Below are positions 27,125 through 36,700 of a stretch of 44,861 nt of DNA, one piece after another. Where the stretch lies: NCBI RefSeq assembly GCF_030065675.1, contig NZ_JASJDK010000073.1:1-44861 (forward strand), in the 5' to 3' direction. The notes beneath the pieces were generated by a model. The model was given only the letters and a program-made list of their open reading frames with translations, was not told the DNA's origin and did no database searches. The position numbers were made by a program, and so were the translations under genes. This stretch comes from Mastigocoleus sp. MO_188.B34. GTDB taxonomy: Bacteria; Cyanobacteriota; Cyanobacteriia; Cyanobacteriales; Nostocaceae. The stretch's first letter is position 1; each line of letters opens with the position of its first letter.

Positions 27125-27178
27125 ATAGGCTGTGCTCTACCTAGAAAATATCCAGTAATTTGTGTTCCCTATTAACCT

Positions 27179-28747
27179 ATGCCTGTCAATATTTTTGATG
27201 CGAGTTTTTATCGCTCTGCTAACCCAAACTTAGAAAGTTTGAGTGATAGTGACCTATGGTCTCACTTTCAAAACCATGGTTTAGAAGCAGGTTTATCCTT
27301 CTCCCCTTTAGTAAATTTAGACTTTTATCGAGCTAGCAACAGTGACTTGAGTCACCTTAGCAATAAAGATACTTTTGAACATTTGCAAAACTACGGAATT
27401 TCAGAAGGGCGTCAATTTTCTGAATTATGGGATTTGAATTTTTATCGCCAAAATAATAATGATTTAACTTTTTTTAGTAACGAACAATTATTTCAACATC
27501 TGCAAAATTACGGTGTTGCAGAAGGAAGGAGATTTTCTCAATTTTTTGATGTTAATTATTATTTAGCCGATAATCCGGATTTATTAACAGAGTTTGGTAA
27601 TGATAAATCAGCGTTACTACAACATTTTGTGATTTCTGGCTTGGATGAAGGACGTAGATTTTCAGTTGCATTTGACCCTAATTTTTACCGCCATAATAAC
27701 CCAGAATTAGCAAATGCAGATCTTACTAACCAGCAACTTTTAGAACATTTTCGGATGTATGGTTTGAGTGAAGGTCGAGCTTCATCGGAATCATTTGATG
27801 TGCAACCCTATTTAACCTTCAATTCTGACTTTAGAAGAGATAATTTAAACTATCAAACAGCCTACGAACACTTTATTACTGATGGCTTGACCGAAGGTCG
27901 TATGGCTAGTAACTATATTTCTGAAGATGCTGCAGGAAATACTATTGAGAGTTCCCGCCATATTTTTCTCAGTTACAATTTAGTTACATGGAGAGAGGCT
28001 GTTAGTAATAATGATAGGAAAGATATCTATAAATTCACCTTAGAAGAAACAAGTAATGAGTTCAATCTGACACTTAACGGTTTAAAACATAATGCAGGTG
28101 TAAACTTGCTTAATGCTAGTGGTGAAATTGTTGCTGGAATGAATAATCCAGGAACGATGGAGGAATCACTCATCATTAATAATTTAGATGCTGGTACTTT
28201 TTATATAGAGGTTTATCTCGAGCCTGAAGGTGACTCTACACATTACAATTTGAGCTTATCTGCAACACCCAATAGATCGGAACTTACTCCGTTAGAAACT
28301 CCTATTCCACAGACTCCAATACCTACTGGTGGTAATGACGAATTTATCCAAGAAGTTTTAAAACTAACAAATCAAGAACGTACTAAATTTGGCTTAGAGC
28401 CATTACTTTTGGGTACAAAATTGAGTCAAATTTCTCAAAATCATAGTTTGGATATGGCTACTAATGACTTTTTTAGTCATAAAAGTCCCAATGGTTCTTC
28501 TGCTGTTGAACGAGCAGAAGCACAAGACTATCTATATCCCTACATTGGAGAAAATATTGCTGCAGGATATTCTACACCTGAAGCTGTTGTTGCAGCCTGG
28601 ATGAATAGTCCCGGACATCGTCGAAATATTCTTAATCCCTATTACAAGGAAATAGGAATTGGTTACTACCACTTAGAAAATGACACTGGTCATGTCAACT
28701 ATACAGACTATTGGACTCAAAATTTTAGTACGCAACTTACGTCTTAA
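27179..28747 (+). CDS. CAP-domain (SCP/PR-1) protein with N-terminal FYRxxNxDL repeats
   Basis: The 522-residue protein has three parts. Residues about 6-245 are six repeats of 39-42 residues with the pattern DxNFYRxNNPDL...LLEHFxxYGLxEGRxFS, a motif I associate with large secreted cyanobacterial proteins. Residues about 250-355 look like a pre-peptidase C-terminal (PPC-type) beta domain (DIYKFTLEETSNEFNLTL). A Pro/Thr linker leads to a CAP domain (390-520) with LTNQERTKFGLEPL, HSLDMATNDFFSHKSPNG, GENIAAGYSTPEAV and WMNSPGHRRNIL. The conserved His and Glu residues of CAP proteins are present. There is no N-terminal signal peptide, so export may use type I secretion. Probable extracellular protein. 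Confidence 0.85.
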   Translation: MPVNIFDASFYRSANPNLESLSDSDLWSHFQNHGLEAGLSFSPLVNLDFYRASNSDLSHLSNKDTFEHLQNYGISEGRQFSELWDLNFYRQNNNDLTFFSNEQLFQHLQNYGVAEGRRFSQFFDVNYYLADNPDLLTEFGNDKSALLQHFVISGLDEGRRFSVAFDPNFYRHNNPELANADLTNQQLLEHFRMYGLSEGRASSESFDVQPYLTFNSDFRRDNLNYQTAYEHFITDGLTEGRMASNYISEDAAGNTIESSRHIFLSYNLVTWREAVSNNDRKDIYKFTLEETSNEFNLTLNGLKHNAGVNLLNASGEIVAGMNNPGTMEESLIINNLDAGTFYIEVYLEPEGDSTHYNLSLSATPNRSELTPLETPIPQTPIPTGGNDEFIQEVLKLTNQERTKFGLEPLLLGTKLSQISQNHSLDMATNDFFSHKSPNGSSAVERAEAQDYLYPYIGENIAAGYSTPEAVVAAWMNSPGHRRNILNPYYKEIGIGYYHLENDTGHVNYTDYWTQNFSTQLTS

Positions 28748-28845
28748 CAAGGTTAAAATTTACATATTTCCAAGCGTAAGTTTTACGAAACTGCTTAAAA
28801 CTGAAGCTAATAGCCTTGAGTGATTTCATTAATTTTCAGAGGTTT

Positions 28846-28874
28846 AGAGACAGACATTTTAATAGGATGTCTCT
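28846..28874. terminator. Hairpin between converging CAP and histidine kinase genes
   Basis: AGAGACA (28846-28852) and TGTCTCT (28868-28874) are perfect 7-bp arms around a 15-nt loop in the short convergent gap. It could end either transcript. Confidence 0.4.
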
Positions 28875-28887
28875 GAACACTTAAATA

Positions 28888-30333
28888 TCAAGATTCGGGA
28901 ATTATCGGTAAATAAACAGTAAAGGTTGTACCCTGATTCACAGTACTTTCAACTTGAATTTGACCGTGATGATACTCCACAATCGCTTGGGCGATCGCTA
29001 ACCCTAATCCCGAACCTGTATCAGCCCCAATTTGTTTATTACTCGAGCGATGAACGCGTGCTGGGTCTACCCGATAAAAACGATTAAATAATCTCGGTAG
29101 AGCTTCTGGAGGAATACCTACTCCATTATCACTAACTTTAACTTGCAATTGAGGATAACGATCACGCAATCCAGATACTCGATGGTTCGACTCTAGGCGC
29201 ATTAGCTCTACTTGGACTTTTCCTGTACTATCAGTATATTGCAAAGCATTGCTAATTAAATTAGTAAATAGCCGCACTAATTGTTCCGAATTAGCCCTCA
29301 AAGAGAACCAATCATCCGGTAATTCAGAATCATTTTCACTAATGGGAGGTTCGATCAACTCCAAAGTCAAAGAAATATTTTTTTCTGCTGCTAATAGTTG
29401 TTGTTCTTCAACTAATTCAATTAATAATACATCCAAGGGACAAAAAGAAAAAGTATTTTTATTGATACCGCTATCTTGTCTCGCAAGAAATAACAAATCA
29501 TTAACTAATTTTCCCAATCTTTTTGTCAGTCTTTCGATAACTTTTAGTTGTTGGCGATAATTTCGATCTACCAAGTCATCTGATTCTGTTAAATCTAAAT
29601 CTGTAAGTGCGACTTGAACATTAGTTTGAATTAGAGTGATCGGACTTCTTAATTCGTGGGAAGCATCAGCAGTAAACTGCTTGAGACGTTGATATGATTC
29701 TCCCACCGGTTCCATTGCTTTTCCAGCCAAAAACCAACCACTAGCAGCAACAGAAAGTAACATCAAAGCACTACCTCCAGCTAAATCAAATATTAGTTGA
29801 TGACTGGGTTTAGTTACTTCAAACCAAGGATGACTAACACGTAAATAACCTAAAACTTGCCTTCCTATTTCTACTCTTTCAGTTACTTGGCGAAGTAAAA
29901 TACTATAGTTACAGTCTACTGAAATATCACTACAATCTGAACTGTTATTAGATCTAATTATGCGAACCGTTTCACCATCACGATTCGCATGAATTGGAAC
30001 ATCCAAAGCTTCCGAGAAAGTAGACCAAAGTAATTTACCATTAGGACTAAACCACTCCAAATCGATGCGGTCGTCTTCCACTGACTCAGCATTATTGCGA
30101 AAGCTGGCTTCAGGGTTAACACGTAATTTATTATATTTACTATTGCCTAGACTTACTGACTCTATAACTAGCGATCGCTCTACTACTTCGACTACATGAT
30201 TTAAAGTGTCATCGATTCGTTCTATTAAAGTCGAGCGAACATACAAATAAACACCACTAGCAAAAAGTAATAGAAGTACTGCTGTAATAGCAGTATACCA
30301 AAGTGCTAGACGACGCCGAGTTGCTTGGAACAT
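28888..30333 (-). CDS. Two-component sensor histidine kinase
   Basis: The 481-residue protein has an N-terminal helix (about residues 12-32), a periplasmic sensor region of about 145 residues, and a second membrane helix (about 183-202). The kinase core follows: H box FTADASHELRSPIT with the phospho-accepting His, N box LFTNLISNALQYT, G1 VSDNGVGIPPEALPRLF and G2 GSGLGLAIAQAIVEYH. The overall arrangement is like cyanobacterial RppB/NrsS-type kinases. The periplasmic part contains SSDCSDISVDCNYS, two cysteines that might form a disulfide. No response regulator gene is adjacent, so it is an orphan here; its partner is unknown. Confidence 0.93.
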   Translation of the reverse strand: MFQATRRRLALWYTAITAVLLLLFASGVYLYVRSTLIERIDDTLNHVVEVVERSLVIESVSLGNSKYNKLRVNPEASFRNNAESVEDDRIDLEWFSPNGKLLWSTFSEALDVPIHANRDGETVRIIRSNNSSDCSDISVDCNYSILLRQVTERVEIGRQVLGYLRVSHPWFEVTKPSHQLIFDLAGGSALMLLSVAASGWFLAGKAMEPVGESYQRLKQFTADASHELRSPITLIQTNVQVALTDLDLTESDDLVDRNYRQQLKVIERLTKRLGKLVNDLLFLARQDSGINKNTFSFCPLDVLLIELVEEQQLLAAEKNISLTLELIEPPISENDSELPDDWFSLRANSEQLVRLFTNLISNALQYTDSTGKVQVELMRLESNHRVSGLRDRYPQLQVKVSDNGVGIPPEALPRLFNRFYRVDPARVHRSSNKQIGADTGSGLGLAIAQAIVEYHHGQIQVESTVNQGTTFTVYLPIIPES

Positions 30334-31260
30334 ATTCTTGGAGGGCTTGGTATTTTTACTGGTAGATCGCTCAATATAAATGGAAAAATCATTATCTCAA
30401 AATTATTGAATATGCCTTTTGGGTCTAATAAGATAAGTGTTATCTACATAGGGACATATAAACCTAGATGTTTACTTAAGTATTAATACTAATTATTTTT
30501 CAATTTAGTTAACTAATAATTCCATATTATTACTGAAGTAATCTTTTAGTCACAGAGGTTAAATTCTTTATGTAACTCCACAGGAAAGGAGACTTGTTAC
30601 AAAACAATAGTATATGTATTTTTTTGACACTTTTTATCTTGGTTTTTAATTAAATTCATAATAGTGCTTAATTATGAATTTATATTTGCATTTCGATTGC
30701 ATCATTTATATGTGGAGATATAGATTTTAATCCGAAAATTTAACTTTTCCACCTTAATTGTTGCATTTATTACTCAACAAAAAATTCAAATATATTTTAT
30801 TGAATCAAAAGTTATTTCATACAGAACTAATACTATATTTATTCATAATTTACTCATATATATATTTAGTTTATCTCATTCTTTTAAGGCTAATATTTGC
30901 GGTTAAACGCCCCATAAACATGTATTGGTCGCAAATTGCAAAAATATAAATTACATCATCAATAATAACTCCACATCAATATTGAATGTTATGAATCATA
31001 AGTAATTTTTTGCGGCTTATTATGAGATAAACGTTAAAGTATTTAGTTTAATTGATTAAGGGGGTGATATACCTATTTAGAAATTTAAAATTGTAAGAAA
31101 TCTCATATTTGCAAGAATAATTCGACCCTCGACTCTCGGGATTACCAGGGAATCTAAAAACAAAAATTAATTAGCATAATCCAATTAGTTTTGAAGATTG
31201 GGAAAAAGAGAGTTAATTAAACTTCCAACATTTACACCACAAAACTGAAGGACAATTTTA
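30334..31260. other. Long AT-rich intergenic region with a strong palindrome
   Basis: This lies between the divergent histidine kinase and fimbrial operon, so it should hold both promoters. It contains the perfect 12-bp-arm palindrome at 30651-30682. A 63-codon TTG-started frame (30758-30949) encodes only hydrophobic low-complexity sequence and is not called. Confidence 0.5.
30651..30682. promoter_or_regulatory. Perfect inverted repeat, 12-bp arms, 8-nt spacer
   Basis: TAAATTCATAAT (30651-30662) and ATTATGAATTTA (30671-30682) are exact reverse complements around AGTGCTTA. It is about 320 bp before the histidine kinase start and 580 bp before the pilin start. It could be an operator or a hairpin of an untranslated leader. 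Confidence 0.4.
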
Positions 31261-31821
31261 ATGAAAACCAAATTTTTAGCCATTATTGCTGCTAGCTTAA
31301 GTGCAGTTGGTAGCATTATTGCAGGTGTACCTGCAAATGCAGTAGAGCAAGAGGTCAATGTTGAAATCACTATTCAACCAACAATGTTCTTGCGGACTTT
31401 TGAGAATATCAGTTTAGATATTACTCAAGGAGACTTAGGAGCAAACGATAAAGATTTCGATACAAATCCCACAACAGATGGTAATACTAGCCTTACTGTG
31501 ACCCCAAGACCATCCCTCACTGATGGAAGTGAATTATTAGCAGTACAAAAACAAGTTAAAGAACTTTACGCTGTTTGGGCTAATAGCGGTACAGAAGTAA
31601 ATGTAAGTATTGAAGCAACTCAAGATACATTAACAAACACTACAGATGGTGTATCTACTGCAATAATTACTGAGGTTACAGCTACTGAACCTAATGGACA
31701 GCCAACGGCAACTCAACCTTTAGTTGGTGGTGCTAACTTTACATTCAATCTAACAAATGCTACTGCTACTGGAACATATAACGGAGGTGTGGTTAGAGTG
31801 AAAGCAGAAGCACAACTCTAA
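31248..31821 (+). CDS. Putative fimbrial subunit of a chaperone-usher system
   Basis: The CDS proper is 31261-31821 (186 aa), with ribosome-binding site AAGGA at 31248-31252. A typical Sec signal peptide (MKTKFLAIIAASLSAVGS to VPANA) precedes a short beta-rich protein. It starts VNVEITIQPTMFLRTF and ends GTYNGGVVRVKAEAQL. The final G-x-Y-x-G-x-V strand resembles the last strand of spore-coat-U or CS1-type fimbrial subunits, which is completed by a chaperone or neighbouring subunit. It is the first gene of a run that continues with a second secreted protein, a PapD-like chaperone and an usher, which is the main basis for the call. A hairpin follows at 31865-31881. Position suggests the major subunit; family membership is inferred. 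Confidence 0.65.
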
Positions 31822-31864
31822 TCCAGATATAATTACAAATTATTTGGGTACAAATTATTCGGGT

Positions 31865-31881
31865 GCAGGCGTATCGCCTGC
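31865..31881 (+). other. Hairpin between first and second genes of the fimbrial operon
   Basis: GCAGGCG (31865-31871) and CGCCTGC (31875-31881) are perfect arms with a 3-nt loop, 44 bp after the putative pilin stop codon. There is no T tract. In pilus operons such hairpins can protect the pilin mRNA or partly stop transcription, raising pilin over downstream products; here that is inference. Confidence 0.5.
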
Positions 31882-32090
31882 TTCCGGCAAAATCCAAATA
31901 AGATTATTCCTGTAAAAAGAAAACTCAAAGTAATCAGAAGACTCTACAAATTCCCTCGAACAGAGTTGAGAACGAGGAAAACTTAATGACAAATATTTAA
32001 TACGGACACAATACTAATCCAAACACAATATTATTTTCCCTTCCCAACACTACTTTCAAAGAAATATCTGCAACATAAATTTTAAATACC

Positions 32091-32627
32091 ATGAGTTGCC
32101 AACTCAACTTGAAACACTACTGGGTGATGGTTATGGCACTTTTAGTCATACCTCAATTGCAAGTTATGGCACAAACGTCACCACCACCCGATCCTAGCAG
32201 TGATTATGAATTATCTTTTAGCTCCGAACCTGTAAATATTTCTCCTTTAAGGTCGCAAGATATTTTACCAAGCCAGAGCGGAACTGCAAGCACTCAAGAA
32301 CAGTTACTCGCAGCTCCCTCATTTAATGAAGTAATTTCCCGCGAGCTACCACAACTTTGGCGAATGCGAGTTCCAACTGAAGATGTACCTGACCTAGTAG
32401 CCCAATACACAATTACAACCTCTAATGAAAATGGCAATCCCTTTCTGAATGTGACGCTGGAACCCTTGGATATCAGGGAAGTATCCAGCGACCCTAATAC
32501 CAGCACAACTGTAGTAGAAGGAGGCGTACGCCTGCTGTTTGGCGATGCATTTAAAACTGGGAATGCAGGTAGTTATCAAGGACAAATATCAGTATGCGTC
32601 AAACGCAACGATAGTAGTTGTTTGTAA
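32091..32627 (+). CDS. Putative minor subunit of the chaperone-usher system, 178 aa
   Basis: This exported protein has a signal peptide (VMVMALLVIPQLQVMAQ, probable cleavage after MAQ). A Pro/Ser-rich stretch (TSPPPDPSSDYELSF) precedes a beta-rich second half. The end (NAGSYQGQISVCVKRN) repeats the G-x-Y-x-G terminal-strand pattern of the first gene and contains two cysteines eight apart (VCVKRNDSSC). It is 269 bp after the putative pilin and only 51 bp before the chaperone gene, so it is in the same operon. I do not recognise a named family; a minor or tip subunit is the best guess. Confidence 0.55.
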   Translation: MSCQLNLKHYWVMVMALLVIPQLQVMAQTSPPPDPSSDYELSFSSEPVNISPLRSQDILPSQSGTASTQEQLLAAPSFNEVISRELPQLWRMRVPTEDVPDLVAQYTITTSNENGNPFLNVTLEPLDIREVSSDPNTSTTVVEGGVRLLFGDAFKTGNAGSYQGQISVCVKRNDSSCL

Positions 32628-32678
32628 AAGGTATCCCTAAAATATTTTTTTCGATCCGTAAAGAGTATAAAGGTTGAA

Positions 32679-33569
32679 ATGTTACATAAATTAAAAAGTA
32701 TTGGTTTAAGTCTAATTGCACTTTTAACACTTGGGATCGAGAGTGTAGATGGAATTGAGGTTAGTATTAGCCCCCCTCGCTTTGAAATCCCCATTGGTGG
32801 TAAAAAACGTTCTCACTCCCTCAAAATTAAAAATTTTGACGATCAGCCAGTACAAATGAAGGCTAATATCCGCTCCTGGAATCTGGACGAAAATAGTAAA
32901 TTAAAAGAAATAGAATCCACCGAGCAGACTTTAGACCAAGCTATTATTTTTACCCCCTCTCGATTTACTATTCCTCCTGGTGGTGAACAAACAATTCGCT
33001 TTGCTATTCGTCCCAAAGTTAAGCTAGCTCCTGGAGAACATCGAGCAATCATCAACCTTGAAGAAATTCCACGAAAAAATAAAAATCCCGATCAAAACTC
33101 TCTAATTACTGTTGCTAGTATGGGGGTAGTTATTTATGCTTATTCTGGTGAAGTAAAAAGAGTAGGTGTTCTTAATTCTGTAAATATAGATACTAAATCT
33201 AATGGTTTGATAACAGCGGCTTTTGATATTTCCAGTAAAGGAAATGCCCATGTCCGGATGAATGGACAATATGCAATCTGGGAAGCGGCTAAATACCCAG
33301 GTGCAGAAGCAACTAAAAATATACCAGGTTTAGATAAACCAAAAATAAAATTGCCAGCTAATGTGTTAGCTGCAGGAAAAATTAAAATCAAGCCTGTTTT
33401 ACCTGCAAATCGTCGTCAACAGATACTTCCAATAGCGAAAAATTTATCCCCAGGTAAATACATTTTGGATATTAATGGTGACTTAAGTGGAACTCTCATT
33501 GATAAGGGAATTCCTTTTATTGTTCCGCCTTTATCTAATACTTCTAAGTCCGTAAATGAAAAGTTTTGA
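32679..33569 (+). CDS. Periplasmic pilus chaperone (PapD-like)
   Basis: The 296-residue protein starts with a signal peptide (MLHKLKSIGLSLIALLTLGI). The mature N-domain begins IEVSISPPRFEIPIGG, followed by the immunoglobulin-like strands of a pilus chaperone: QTIRFAIRPKVKLAPGEHRA, and IIFTPSRFTIPPGGEQTIRF just before it, matching the PapD F-G strand region. Pilus chaperones donate a strand to subunits in the periplasm and deliver them to the usher. A longer C-domain (residues about 140-296) is more divergent. An AAGG site precedes the ATG. It lies between the minor subunit and usher genes, the expected operon order. Confidence 0.85.
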   Translation: MLHKLKSIGLSLIALLTLGIESVDGIEVSISPPRFEIPIGGKKRSHSLKIKNFDDQPVQMKANIRSWNLDENSKLKEIESTEQTLDQAIIFTPSRFTIPPGGEQTIRFAIRPKVKLAPGEHRAIINLEEIPRKNKNPDQNSLITVASMGVVIYAYSGEVKRVGVLNSVNIDTKSNGLITAAFDISSKGNAHVRMNGQYAIWEAAKYPGAEATKNIPGLDKPKIKLPANVLAAGKIKIKPVLPANRRQQILPIAKNLSPGKYILDINGDLSGTLIDKGIPFIVPPLSNTSKSVNEKF

Positions 33570-33735
33570 TTCTGTTTATAAGAAGACTTAAAGATACTTG
33601 TACTCTAAAAATTTGAAAAGTCGAAGATTTAAAAAATTGCAAAATTGCAAAATCATACAAGCTATTTTTAACTTCTTTTAATTAGAGTTCACAGCTGGAT
33701 ATTTTGGCTAGTTATTTGAATTTTATTACTTAGAT

Positions 33736-36700
33736 ATGCTCTACCCAGCTTTACCACCTACACCCCCAGCAATTATTCTAATGATGACATCTGATAAGGT
33801 GTCTGCGAACAAATATCTAGTCGCTCAAAAGCTGCAAAAGTCTGAGGAATCAAAAGGTTTTGCAGTTAAAAAATCTTTGATTAAAAATGTTGACAATACC
33901 ATTAAACTAAATTATTCATCAGCTACTAATAGATTATTACAAGAAAAAAATCATAATATAAATCCTCAACATATAACTCCCCAAAATATAAATACCCAAA
34001 ATAATTCTCAGAAAGATACATTTCCAAAAAAACATGATTCTGAAATAGAATTAGCAATTCAAAAGGCTGCGCAAAAAAATGTAGTGGGGAAAATTATTAC
34101 TGCTGTTCAAGAAATTATCAGCGTTTCTTTATATGCTTCTATTGATAATATAACTAATAATAATAGTGCAGTTGACCTTGAATCACAAACCATCAAAGAA
34201 CCATCCCTTAAAAAACCAATCATTATTAGTGATTTAAAAATTGGTAAAGTTCCAAACTCAAAAGATGCTAATACTGAAGAAATTAATAGTGCCAAAAAGT
34301 TAGAGCAACATAAATATAATCTTAATAGTACAAAAATTTCTAGAAATACTAAATTTAATGCTGTTAAATTTATATCAATAGTTCAAGAGTTAATTGTTAC
34401 TGCTATATCTACTTCTTTACAGCAATCAAATAGCGAAGCAATAAAATTAGGTAACGACGGTAAAAGCTCCGTTGAAATTGCTTCTTCTCAAGGAAATATA
34501 TCAACAAATAAAAAGCCGAATAATAACCTAAAAACTGAAACTAACTCTGAGAATAATACCAATAATCCAAAAAAGACTACCGATAGTCTTGCTCGAAGAC
34601 TAACGAATCAAAAGCAGGAAGCACTACGGGATAATGAGAACACTCAAAATTATCAAAAATCTTCACTTCAACTAGCACAAAGACCCGGAGAACCTTTTTT
34701 AGTTGGAATAATAATTAATGGTCGGGAAGTCGGTACTTTAGATATTCTACAGTTAGATAATACTTTACTGATACCTTTAGAAAGCTTTGCTGAGATTGCT
34801 GAATTTACTGTTGAAGTAAATAATGATAATTTTCAGGTTCAAAGTCCTTTGGGAATTGTAGATATTGAGCCTGAATTATTCAAACAGATTAATGGCATTA
34901 TTTACGTTAGTAAAGAAGTTCTCAAAGAAAAGCTCAAGATAGATTTAGAATTAAACACTGCCGATTTAAGTCTACTAGCAGATTTACCTTGGCGTGGAGG
35001 TTCTCAACAAAGAAGACGAGAAGGAATAGATTTAAAACCTGATTTTTTGGCTCCTAGAAGCGGAATTTCTAGTTTGAAGCAAGAATTTAATTTTTATAAT
35101 AGCAGGGGAGATACTCTCCTACGTAGTTCGAGCCAATTGGGTGGTAGAATTTTCGGCGGTGCTTTCCGTTTACGTCTAGATAATAACTTTGAGAATCAGC
35201 CAAATATTTCCGAATATTTTTTCTACAAACGTGACGGTCGATTTCGTTATCAGGTAGGTAAACAAAGAGTAGGTTTGCACCCTCTCCTTAATGGAGTTGG
35301 TCTTACTGGGTTTCAACTTGGTTATAGTAATCTCCCTGAAGATAGATTTAATCCAAGTTATAATGCTAACGAACTCGTACCTAGACGTTCTCGACCAGTA
35401 CAAACCTTTCGCGGTCAAGCCCCACCAGCTAGTTTTGTCCAATTGAGAGTTGGGGGTATTCCCATAGCCCAACAGCAAGTAGGGTTTGACGGGCGATATG
35501 AATTTCTTGATGTTAGATTACCTGTGGGTCAAAGTAAAGAAATTGAAATTGCAATCTTTGATCGCAATGATTTACGTGTACCTAGAGATATTCGTTCCGT
35601 TAGGTTGAATGCTTCTGACCTGTTGTTACCATCCGGAGGTAATGTCCAACTAGCAGGTTTAGGATTTAACGGTAACCTGGTTCAAGATAGTTTATTTGAT
35701 GATTACACCTCTTCTGATGAAGGAAAACCAGTTGGTTTTTATCAATTACGCCAAGGTCTTACTAATAATCTGACTCTTGAGGGTTCCTTGCAAGCAGTTC
35801 CTGATGCTTTACAGGGACAAGCTGGTTTGGTGTGGCGTTTAGCCAATCCAATCATTTTATCTGCTAGTGTGGGTAGTTCCCGTGGCGAACTTGGTTATGC
35901 TGCGGACTTGGATATGGAATTTGATAAGCTGGAAATCAATGCAAATTCCCAGTCTTTACCTGAAGGATATCGTATTAACAGTACCGGAGAACGCTTTAAC
36001 CACAGCTTGGAAGCAAAATATCGCTTTAGTAATAAATTCAGCCTGGGTGTAATTGGTCGCAGTCGTCAAGATGGAGGTAGCTCAGCAGATTATATTTTGC
36101 CAACTTTTTTTGCTAGACCTTTTTCGACTCTCTCTTTAAACGGTAGACCAGATATCAATGGAGATTATTTATTCAACGCTTTCTTTAGACCGAGTAACTC
36201 CACAAGATTATCTTTTAATACCTATGGTGATGCCTACATTTCCAATTTAAGATACGATTTAAATCGTAATTACCAAGTATCTCTGGGAAGCGAATTCGGT
36301 CAAGGTTTAGCTCCCCGTTACTCAGTCAATTTTGGTCGTTCCCCCAGAAGTTTACAACAACTCAGTTGGAATTTGGGACTAGCTTACAGCGATGGTGAAT
36401 TCGGACCATTGGTAGGTGCAAGCATGCAAGTACTTCCCGGTTTATTTGCAAGACTTGATTATCAAGGAATTCCTTCGAGGGCTAGGAATGGTTTTGGTGG
36501 TTTAGATGACGGTAGCTTGTCTGTGTCATTGATCTCGGATCTATCCTTTGCAGGTGGTAAAGTTGCACCAGCAAGAGCTAGTGGAATTGGTAAAGAGCGA
36601 GGCGCGATCGCTGGAAAATTAATAATAGAAGATAAAAAGAAAAATTGGGATTTAGAGGGCTCTATTGTTAGGGTTTATGACAAATATAATAATTTGGTCG

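Larger units (their letters stand above)
26670..27178. other. Intergenic region with hairpin, MITE-like element and palindromes
   Basis: Beyond the terminator hairpin and the MITE-like element listed separately, it holds two short perfect palindromes: TAAGAATTCTTA at 26953-26964 and GCCACGTGGC at 27115-27124. No ORF is credible. Confidence 0.6.

Noticed and set aside
30758-30949. 63-codon frame encoding a hydrophobic low-complexity peptide
   Set aside because: It starts at TTG in very AT-rich DNA; Ile/Leu/Tyr/Lys composition is what random AT-rich sequence gives.
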